Positions 1 to 6,342 of a stretch of DNA of 64,000 nucleotides are shown here, one piece after another. Made by a program: the position numbers and the translations under genes. The notes under the pieces were generated by a model, which was not told the DNA's origin, did not search any database, and was given only the letters and a program-made list of their open reading frames with translations. Origin of the DNA: a bacterium CG_4_9_14_3_um_filter_65_15. Lineage in GTDB: Bacteria; Krumholzibacteriota; Krumholzibacteriia; LZORAL124-64-63. Location of the stretch: the NCBI GenBank assembly GCA_002790835.1, contig PFVX01000079.1, forward strand, positions 197,621-261,620, in the 5' to 3' direction. Numbering within the stretch: position 1 is the first letter of the stretch; each line of letters starts with the position of its first letter.

Positions 1-123
1 GTATTTGGGCGAGTGGCTGAGGGTGCGAATTCCGTTTTCCCACAGGGCGGCGGCGACGGTCGTGCCGGCCCGGCAGGTCAGGGTCCGGCCCTCGAAGCGA
101 ATCTTCACCAGTTGCTGGTCCAA
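1..123 (-). CDS. (2Fe-2S)-binding protein, N-terminal fragment (runs off window)
   Basis: Only the first 41 codons are inside the window, read on the minus strand from a TTG at 123. The start is chosen because GGAAAGGA lies 7 nt upstream. The peptide (VKIRFEGRTLTCRAG, TVAAALWENGIRTL, SHSPKY) matches the beginning of the Fer2_4 family of 2Fe-2S domains found in small subunits of amine and amino-acid dehydrogenases (sarcosine oxidase alpha, HcnA, proline/hydroxyproline dehydrogenase). The cluster cysteines would lie beyond the window edge, so binding cannot be confirmed. It is transcribed divergently from glnA. It is too short for the ORF track. Confidence 0.55.
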   Translation of the reverse strand, partial: MDQQLVKIRFEGRTLTCRAGTTVAAALWENGIRTLSHSPKY

Positions 124-338
124 CGCGGCGTCCTTTCCGGGTGCGACGGTCGGAAACGGTCCGGAGAGTCCGCCCCGAAAATAGAGCCCAGGGTCCCAGG
201 CGGCAAGCTCGGTGTGGATGCTGAAAACGCTTCTTTTCCCTGCCCGGTCGGGTCATATATTTGGCATTGGGTCATCAACCGGGAGCCGAACGGCGTCGGG
301 TTGTCATCACCGAATTCTTCCAGGCCGCGAGGTGCGCC

Positions 339-1709
339 ATGTCCCAGACCGCTTTCGAAGCCATCGCCAAGGTCATCGCCGGCAAGGACGTCCAGTTCAT
401 CGACCTGAAGATGCTCGATATGACCGGCCGTTTGCATCACCTGTCGTTTCCCGCCACGCGTCTGTCCGAAGCGGTCTGTCGCGACGGGATCGGATTCGAT
501 GGGTCGAGCTACGGTTTCCTCAAGGTGGAAAGCAGCGACATGGTCCTGGTGCCGGACCTCGACACCGCGTGCATCGATCCTTTCCGGAGCCGCCGCACCC
601 TGAGCATGTTCGCCGAGGCCCGGTTGGCCAACAGCGAGCGCACGCCGTTTACCCAGGACGGACGGGTCATCGGACGGAACGCCGAAGCGGCCCTCAAGAA
701 GGCGGGGGTGGCCGACGTTTCCCAGTGGGGGCCCGAATACGAGTTCCATATTTTCGAGGGAGCCGAGTTCCGCATCGGGGACAACGGTTCCTCCTTCCGC
801 CTGGACAGCAGCGAGGGGTTCTACGGCAACGCCTACCACGCCTGCAATCCCTTTGATCGCTACGATGATTTCCGTGACGAGGTTTGCGCCAGCATGGCCG
901 ATTTCGGCATCCCCGTGCGTTACCACCACCACGAGGTGGGCGGGCAGGGCCAGCAGGAGATCGAAGGCTGGTTCTCCGACCTCGTGACCACCGGTGATCA
1001 TGCGGTGCTGGCCAAGTACGTCCTGTTCAACCTCGCCGAGAAGCACGGCCTGAAGGCTACCTTCATGCCCAAGCCCCTGTACGACAACGCCGGCAGCGGT
1101 TGGCACCTGCACCAGTTCCTCATGCAGGGAGGAAAGAACATCTTCCACGACCCCCAGGGCTACGCCGAGCTTTCCCAGACCGCCCTCTACTATATCGGCG
1201 GGATCTTGGCCCACGCCGACTCGCTGTGCGCCTTCACCAACCCTTCCACCAACAGTTTCAAGCGGTTGGTGCCCGGTTTCGAAGCCCCAACGGTGAGGAC
1301 GTTCGGGCGCTCCAACCGCGGAGCCGCCATCCGGGTGCCCAGCTATGTGACCGACCCCCAGTTTCGGCGCATCGAATACCGGCCCCCGGATCTGACCTGC
1401 AACCCCTACCTGTGCTGTGCCGCGGTGCTGATGGCCGGCCTGGACGGCATCGTCAACCGCATCGATCCGGTGGCAGCGGGCTTTGCCCCCGAGGACGCTC
1501 CGTCGGACACGGGCCGTCAGGAGGACTTCCTGCCCCGCAGCCTGGACGACGCCCTGGACGCCATGGAGGCGGATCATGCCTACCTGCTGCGGGACGAGGT
1601 CTTTCCCGAAGCCCTGATCCGCCGCTGGTTGGAGATCAAACGGCTGGAGATCCAGGCCATCAACGGCAGACCCCATCCCTACGAGTTCACCATGTACTTC
1701 GATTTCTGA
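339..1709 (+). CDS. glnA: Glutamine synthetase, type I
   Basis: ATP-dependent ligation of ammonia to glutamate in the cytoplasm; 456 residues, normal for GSI. Conserved blocks are visible: GFDGSSYGF near the N-terminus, the YEFHIF metal-ligand region, HHHEVGGQGQQEIE, the SGWHLHQ block and the NPSTNSFKRLVPGFEAP / SNRGAAIRVP active-site region. The C-terminus lacks the NLYDLPPEE-type adenylylation tyrosine of the GSI-beta subgroup, so GlnE-type control is unlikely (inference). The ORF track opens at 261, but the ATG at 339 follows a GAGG and gives the usual N-terminus. yjbQ follows closely on the same strand. Confidence 0.95.
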   Translation: MSQTAFEAIAKVIAGKDVQFIDLKMLDMTGRLHHLSFPATRLSEAVCRDGIGFDGSSYGFLKVESSDMVLVPDLDTACIDPFRSRRTLSMFAEARLANSERTPFTQDGRVIGRNAEAALKKAGVADVSQWGPEYEFHIFEGAEFRIGDNGSSFRLDSSEGFYGNAYHACNPFDRYDDFRDEVCASMADFGIPVRYHHHEVGGQGQQEIEGWFSDLVTTGDHAVLAKYVLFNLAEKHGLKATFMPKPLYDNAGSGWHLHQFLMQGGKNIFHDPQGYAELSQTALYYIGGILAHADSLCAFTNPSTNSFKRLVPGFEAPTVRTFGRSNRGAAIRVPSYVTDPQFRRIEYRPPDLTCNPYLCCAAVLMAGLDGIVNRIDPVAAGFAPEDAPSDTGRQEDFLPRSLDDALDAMEADHAYLLRDEVFPEALIRRWLEIKRLEIQAINGRPHPYEFTMYFDF

Positions 1710-1723
1710 TGCGGGGAGCCGAG

Positions 1724-2122
1724 ATGATCGAGAAGCCCGTATCCACCTCCGCCCACGCCCAGTTCATGGACGTCACACCCCTGGTCGCCGAAGCGGTGGC
1801 CGAGTTGGGTCTGCGCGAGGGGGCGGTCCTCGTCTTCAACCCCCACACCACCGCGGGGGTGACGATCAACGAAGGCGCCGATCCGGATGTGGTGTCCGAC
1901 CTGCTCAGGGCGCTGGAGCGTCTGGTGCCCTGGCAGGCGGGGTATCGCCATGCCGAAGGCAACGCCGCGGCCCACATGAAGGCTTCCTTGATGGGCACAT
2001 CGGTGCAGGTCATCGTTGCAGGGGGCCGGCTACAGCTCGGCACCTGGCAGAAGATCTGGTTCTGTGAGTTCGACGGGCCCCGTCAGCGGAGGCTATGGAT
2101 CAGCGCGCTGAGCCACGGTTGA
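1724..2122 (+). CDS. yjbQ: YjbQ family protein (UPF0047, secondary thiamine-phosphate synthase type)
   Basis: 132 residues, the normal size for this single-domain family. Diagnostic stretches are VFNPHTTAGVTINEGADP, the HAEGNAAAHMKASLMG block carrying the conserved histidines, and LGTWQKIWFCEFDGPR. The E. coli homologue has weak thiamine phosphate synthase activity; the true role is uncertain. GGGGAG sits 7 nt before the ATG at 1724; an ATG at 1709 overlapping the glnA stop (TGATG) is also possible and adds five residues. The 3' end overlaps the convergent deacetylase gene by 30 nt. Probably co-transcribed with glnA. Confidence 0.9.
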   Translation: MIEKPVSTSAHAQFMDVTPLVAEAVAELGLREGAVLVFNPHTTAGVTINEGADPDVVSDLLRALERLVPWQAGYRHAEGNAAAHMKASLMGTSVQVIVAGGRLQLGTWQKIWFCEFDGPRQRRLWISALSHG

Positions 2123-3157
2123 AGCGGCTGACGAGGTGGCGGGGAACAGGGCGCGGATTCGCTCCCGGGTCGTCTTGGCCGTCACCGTGAAGCGGCCCAC
2201 GTGCCAGGGGCCGGTGGCGGGGGAGAAGGTGCGGGCCATCAGGCTGACGGTGCCGGAAAATCCCGTCCGTGAGGCCACGCTGTCCAGGTCGCCGTTGCCG
2301 TAGCCGTAAGGCCAGGCCAGCCAGCGGCTGACCGCCCCGGTGTGATGCAGGATGCTCGCCCGGCTGGCCAGCAAGTCCCCGGTCACCGGGCGGAAGCGCC
2401 CCTGGTCCAGCTGTTGCCACTGCGGACCGACCAGGGTCTTCACTTCGGGCTGCAGCCGGTTGATGTCCTTCATGTTGGCCACTTTTACCGTCTGGGGCAC
2501 CAACTCCGGGTTCCAGAACACCGGTTCCACACCCCTGCGGGCGCGCACCTTGAAATGTTCCCGGTTGGTATGGGAATCCAGGATGACCAGTCCCGAGTTC
2601 TGCATGGCGCTCAACTCCTCCCAATTGCACATCTCCAGTCCGGCCCAGGACCTTCCGACTTCCGCGGTCGGAACGAAGAGGTGCGCCCGCATGCGGTACT
2701 TGCGCAGCAGGGGGAAGGCGAGGGTGTATGCGCTGTGTTCGGCGTCGTCGATGGTCAGGACCACCGCTCGCCTGGGCAGGGGCACGTCCTGTTTCATGGC
2801 GTCGGCAACCTCGTCGAGAGTCAGGACCTGGATGTCGTTGTCCCGGAAGTACCGCAGGTGGTGCTCGAATTCGGAGATCGGCAGGGTCCAGAACTCCCTC
2901 TCGTTCAGAACGGGCAGGCCGAGGACCACGCTGCCGGCGACCCGGGCCAGATAGCCGGGATCGAAACGCGCGCGAAAATAGTGGTAGCAGATCACCGGCA
3001 CGCCGCCGGTGCCGCCGAAAGATCCCTGGTCCCCCAGATCCATCTGATCCAAGCGGGATGGTTCAGGTATTCCGTCGTTGCGGCACCCGGATAGCGAGAA
3101 GGCGCTCGCCAGGAGCAGGACCCCGCTGACGGTGAGAATTCGGCGGAGTTTCAACAC
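2093..3157 (-). CDS. Polysaccharide deacetylase lipoprotein (PgaB-like)
   Basis: About 354 residues with a lipoprotein signal (VLLLASAFSLSGC lipobox), so probably membrane-anchored. The NodB fold is visible: VVLTIDDAEHSAYTLAFPLL (motif 1, here TIDDA rather than TFDDG), HLFVPT, SHTNREH (motif 2, metal histidines) and WPYGYGN (motif 4). Its place at the end of a PgaD-PgaC-barrel operon suggests partial N-deacetylation of a poly-beta-1,6-GlcNAc-like polymer during export. E. coli PgaB also has a C-terminal glycoside hydrolase domain, which is absent here. The start is GTG 3157, or TTG 3154 with better spacing from AGGA; it begins 3 nt after the preceding stop. Confidence 0.8.
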   Translation of the reverse strand: MLKLRRILTVSGVLLLASAFSLSGCRNDGIPEPSRLDQMDLGDQGSFGGTGGVPVICYHYFRARFDPGYLARVAGSVVLGLPVLNEREFWTLPISEFEHHLRYFRDNDIQVLTLDEVADAMKQDVPLPRRAVVLTIDDAEHSAYTLAFPLLRKYRMRAHLFVPTAEVGRSWAGLEMCNWEELSAMQNSGLVILDSHTNREHFKVRARRGVEPVFWNPELVPQTVKVANMKDINRLQPEVKTLVGPQWQQLDQGRFRPVTGDLLASRASILHHTGAVSRWLAWPYGYGNGDLDSVASRTGFSGTVSLMARTFSPATGPWHVGRFTVTAKTTRERIRALFPATSSAASTVAQRADP

Positions 3158-3160
3158 GTC

Positions 3161-4513
3161 CTAGAACACCCCCCGCACCGACAAGCCGGCGAACGTGCGG
3201 TGATAACCGCTGCTGGTCACGAACGAACTGCGGGAATGCCCGCCCTCGATGGCGATGAGCCAGCTGGGAGCCACACGCAGCCCGATGCGCCCGGAACCAC
3301 CGCCGACCCCGATGCCGTCGGCAGCAGCTTCCTTCTCCTGGCCGGTGCTCCCCTCCAGGGCGAATGTCCAGCGCCGTCCGAAGCGCTTGAGACGCACGGT
3401 CAGGCTTCCGTTGCGCACCCAGTCGGGAGACCAGTAGCCGCCGGGATAGGCCAGGGTGTCGTCCATGTGGGTGAAGGCGGCGATCACATCCAGGTTGACC
3501 GCCCCTTCGTAGTGCCAGCCGGCCTGCAGGCGGCCCTGCAGGCGGCGGTTTCCGTCGCTGAAGGTGGCCCGGGTCCCGGAGGCCCCCACCGACCAGGCCT
3601 TGGCCACCCGCAGTTCACAGGACAGGTTCTCCTGCTCGTAGCCGATTTCGCGGGCGAAGGCCAAATAGGTCTCAACGGGCTGGGATGCGGCGCCTCCGTC
3701 GAAGCGCAGGCGCGAAGTGGGTTGCCAGGTCAGCCAGACATCGGCCCCCGGGCGATTCCAGTCCAGTTTTTCGCTGGCGCCGGCCGGCGGACCATCGCTG
3801 CCGAAGTGCTCGAACCAGCCCGTGGCGTGGCAGGACAGATGCGGAGCCAATCCCGCAGTCAACAGCATCTGCCAGCGCATAGCCGTGACGTCCGGCTGTC
3901 CGGGTTGGGCATAGCGGGACAGGCGCATTCCGACCTGGACCATGGCGCGACCGCCCACCGTGGTGGCGCCCAGGGCCGACAGACGCTGGACGTCCAGGTC
4001 GTCGGAATCCCAACTTCCCTGCCAGGCCAGGGAAGCGTGGGGGGTGTATTCGTCCAGGACGCGCAGGGCGAAATCGCCCGCTTCGGTTCGGGCGGCTGCA
4101 GATAGGCGGGTGTCCGTCTCCACTCCCCGCAGGGTACCCCACCCGGCATGCAGGCGGTTCCCCCAGATCCGGCAGCGTGCCAGGCCGATGCGCGCGTCGG
4201 CGTCCAGGGGGTTTTCTGCGATCAGGTCGCTGTAGATGTCTGCGGCCTGCCGCTGCAATCCGTACCAGCTGAGCGCCAGGGCCAGGCCCCGCCGGGTCGC
4301 CGGATCACGATCTCCGGGGTTCTCCCGTTGCCAGAGGCGAAACTGGTCCACGGCCCGATCGGCGTGTTCGTTCCAGAGGTTGGCGAAGGCGGCGCCGCGC
4401 GGATCGGTGGCGGCGCTCGCGTCGCCACAGACCGCCAGGAGCAGACATAACGCCCCAAAGACGGCGGCCATCCGTCGCGGTTCGGGCCCGATCGTTCTGC
4501 ACGTCCGATTCAT
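3161..4513 (-). CDS. TPR-containing YaiO-type outer-membrane beta-barrel protein
   Basis: 450 residues. An N-terminal signal peptide (FGALCLLLAVCGDASA) is followed by two or three TPR-like units at about residues 40-130 (WNEHADRAVDQFRLWQRENP; ADIYSDLIAENPLDADARIGLARC). The rest is alternating amphipathic strands rich in Trp, Tyr and Gly ending in a terminal Phe (RGVF), as expected for an outer-membrane barrel. The arrangement matches the YaiO family and functionally resembles PgaA, whose TPR domain plus barrel exports PNAG. It overlaps the pgaC stop (ATGA) and is followed by the deacetylase, so an exporter role for the polymer is inferred. Confidence 0.75.
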   Translation of the reverse strand: MNRTCRTIGPEPRRMAAVFGALCLLLAVCGDASAATDPRGAAFANLWNEHADRAVDQFRLWQRENPGDRDPATRRGLALALSWYGLQRQAADIYSDLIAENPLDADARIGLARCRIWGNRLHAGWGTLRGVETDTRLSAAARTEAGDFALRVLDEYTPHASLAWQGSWDSDDLDVQRLSALGATTVGGRAMVQVGMRLSRYAQPGQPDVTAMRWQMLLTAGLAPHLSCHATGWFEHFGSDGPPAGASEKLDWNRPGADVWLTWQPTSRLRFDGGAASQPVETYLAFAREIGYEQENLSCELRVAKAWSVGASGTRATFSDGNRRLQGRLQAGWHYEGAVNLDVIAAFTHMDDTLAYPGGYWSPDWVRNGSLTVRLKRFGRRWTFALEGSTGQEKEAAADGIGVGGGSGRIGLRVAPSWLIAIEGGHSRSSFVTSSGYHRTFAGLSVRGVF

Positions 4514-5781
4514 TATTCACGCACCGTTTTCCATTGGGTGATCCGCGTCTTCTGTCGATTGACCTTCAGTCCCCGGGGGGCCGTCATAACCGTGATCAAG
4601 GCCATCAGGATCCAGTACACCAGGGGATAGAAGACGGCGATGATGTAATAGCGGGGCAGGGTCGGGTCGTAGGACCGGTCCAGCACCACGCCCGTGTAGA
4701 GCTGCGCGAGGCAGATCGTGGCGATGAGCATACCCCAGAAATTGGGCACGGGGGAGGCTCCAACCGGGGGGTACCCCAGGGCGTAACTGGTCAGCCAGAT
4801 CAGCGTCAGCAGGACGTAGGTGTAGGCCCAGCCAACCGAAAGACTCGCTTCGACCAGGACGGGCCACAGGCGCCGGTTTTCCCATTTGCGCACGCTGCGC
4901 CCGTGCCGCCACAACACCTGGCTGAGTCCCAGAGCCCAGCGCCGCCGCTGGATCCACAGGCCGCGCAGGGATTGGGGAACCCGCATCCACATGATGGCCC
5001 GCGATTCATAGCGCACGTCCCAGTGCCTCAGCTGCAGGCGCCAGGTCAGGTCGATGTCCTCGGTGGCCATATCCGGGCTGTACAGGCCCACGTCGAACAG
5101 GGCGGAGCGGCGGAAAATGCCGACCACCCCGCTCATGGTCATGATGCGACCCCAGATGCGTTGGGCCCGGCGCATCAGGGAGATGATGGAGGCGAATTCG
5201 ATGGCCTGCAGCTTGGCCAGGAAACTGTCGCGGTTGACGACGCGGGGGTTGCCCGTCACCGCCGCACAGCGGGGCCAGCGGAAGTGCGGCACCATGCGGT
5301 CGAGGATGTCCGGGGCGGGATTGGCGTCGGCGTCCATGACGAAGATCAGCTCGCCGCGGGTCACGGGGATGGCGTCGTTCAGGGCCATGGCCTTGCCCTC
5401 GTTCACCAGCTTGCGCACCAAACGCACGCGCTCATCGGACAATAATGGTTGGATGAGTTCGCGGGTGCGGTCGGTCGAGCAGTCATCCACGACCACGACT
5501 TCGAAATTGGGGTAGCAGACGTTCAACACCCCGGCCACGGTCTCGGCGATGCTGGATTCCTCGTTGTAGGCGGGGATGACGAAGGAAACCAAAGGTTTTT
5601 CCTCGCTGGTGTAGAAGGCCTCCAGCTCATCCTCGTCGATATCCTCGCGCCGCTTGAAGAAAAGGATCGCGGTGTAGATCCACATCACGCTGGTCACCAT
5701 GGGGTACCACGCGAAGTAGGTCAGCAGCAGGTAATACCACGGAGTGGACTGGAAGGTGACCATGGCACTGTAGATGTCCAT
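4513..5781 (-). CDS. pgaC: Poly-beta-1,6-N-acetylglucosamine synthase-like glycosyltransferase (GT2, PgaC)
   Basis: 422 residues from the ATG at 5781, which overlaps the PgaD-like stop (TGATG). The ORF track extends this frame upstream to 6108, but that part is an overlap shadow. N-terminal membrane segments (residues about 10-45) are followed by a GT2 domain: SFVIPAYNEESS, VVVDDCSTDRT, VMDADANP (DxD metal site), the ATEDIDLTWRL base region and QRRRWALG (QxxRW). Two or three membrane spans close the protein. This is the processive cellulose-synthase-like layout of PgaC/IcaA. It would polymerise UDP-GlcNAc at the inner membrane; the exact sugar cannot be read from sequence. Confidence 0.88.
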   Translation of the reverse strand: MDIYSAMVTFQSTPWYYLLLTYFAWYPMVTSVMWIYTAILFFKRREDIDEDELEAFYTSEEKPLVSFVIPAYNEESSIAETVAGVLNVCYPNFEVVVVDDCSTDRTRELIQPLLSDERVRLVRKLVNEGKAMALNDAIPVTRGELIFVMDADANPAPDILDRMVPHFRWPRCAAVTGNPRVVNRDSFLAKLQAIEFASIISLMRRAQRIWGRIMTMSGVVGIFRRSALFDVGLYSPDMATEDIDLTWRLQLRHWDVRYESRAIMWMRVPQSLRGLWIQRRRWALGLSQVLWRHGRSVRKWENRRLWPVLVEASLSVGWAYTYVLLTLIWLTSYALGYPPVGASPVPNFWGMLIATICLAQLYTGVVLDRSYDPTLPRYYIIAVFYPLVYWILMALITVMTAPRGLKVNRQKTRITQWKTVRE

Positions 5782-6155
5782 CAGGTGGTCACCCTTCCGG
5801 CGGCCGCGTAGACCTTGTTGCCGTCGGCATCGATATCGATGCTGATCACGCCCGCGGCCTGCAACTGGACTTGCGGGGGGCCGAGGACGGGGCGGCCGAG
5901 GTGGTCGTGGTCCATGGATTCGGGGACCTTGGCCCGGCTTCCGGAGCGACGGTTCTGCCGGGCGATGTTCTTGTTGTGCCGGACCCAGAGGACCGTAAGC
6001 AAAAGTCCCAGCAACGAGACGGCCCCGAGCACGAACAGGGCCTGGAAGGTGGCCAGGGTGAGCCGTCGCCCGCTGACGATGTACCAGTAGTATCCGAACA
6101 GGATCCACAGCAGGATCGCGAACAGGTAGTGCAGGTAATTCCTGACCGATTGCAT
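5781..6155 (-). CDS. PgaD-like small membrane protein of the exopolysaccharide synthase
   Basis: 124 residues from the ATG at 6155; the ORF track extends further upstream without support. Two membrane segments are clear (YLHYLFAILLWILFGYYWYI and FQALFVLGAVSLLGLLLTVLWV), followed by a basic cytoplasmic stretch (HNKNIARQNRRSGSR) and a soluble tail. Size, topology and position directly before pgaC match PgaD, the accessory subunit that helps activate PgaC (in E. coli in response to c-di-GMP). Sequence alone is weak because PgaD proteins diverge quickly, so the assignment rests on topology and context. Confidence 0.65.
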   Translation of the reverse strand: MQSVRNYLHYLFAILLWILFGYYWYIVSGRRLTLATFQALFVLGAVSLLGLLLTVLWVRHNKNIARQNRRSGSRAKVPESMDHDHLGRPVLGPPQVQLQAAGVISIDIDADGNKVYAAAGRVTT

Positions 6156-6197
6156 CGGGCGATCTTCTTCCCGGGGCCGGGTCCGTCCGGCGTGAGG

Positions 6198-6225
6198 TTG
6201 ACCGCGGGACCCGACGACCTTAAAC
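6198..6225 (+). promoter_or_regulatory. Putative sigma-70 promoter for alaS
   Basis: TTGACC and TTAAAC hexamers separated by 16 nt, in the divergent gap between the exopolysaccharide operon and alaS, about 118 nt before the chosen alaS start. Confidence 0.45.
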
Positions 6226-6294
6226 TTCCGGATCCGACGGCATGCAGCGGCCGGTTGTCCTCTGCGGTGGCCACGATTTCTATCGACCGAAGGC

Positions 6295-6313
6295 ACAGGG
6301 ACTTGATCCCTGT
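6295..6313 (+). repeat. Inverted repeat in the alaS leader
   Basis: ACAGGGA-CTTGA-TCCCTGT, a perfect 7-bp inverted repeat with a 5-nt loop, 29 nt before the alaS start and downstream of the putative promoter. It could be an operator (E. coli AlaRS represses its own promoter by binding a palindrome) or an RNA hairpin. No U-tract follows, so it is not a terminator. Confidence 0.4.
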
Positions 6314-6342
6314 TTGAACGCCCCTTGCCGAATGGAGCCACC

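Noticed and set aside
105-1676. 523-residue minus-strand ORF over glnA
   Set aside because: Antisense shadow of glutamine synthetase; no family features and no ribosome site.
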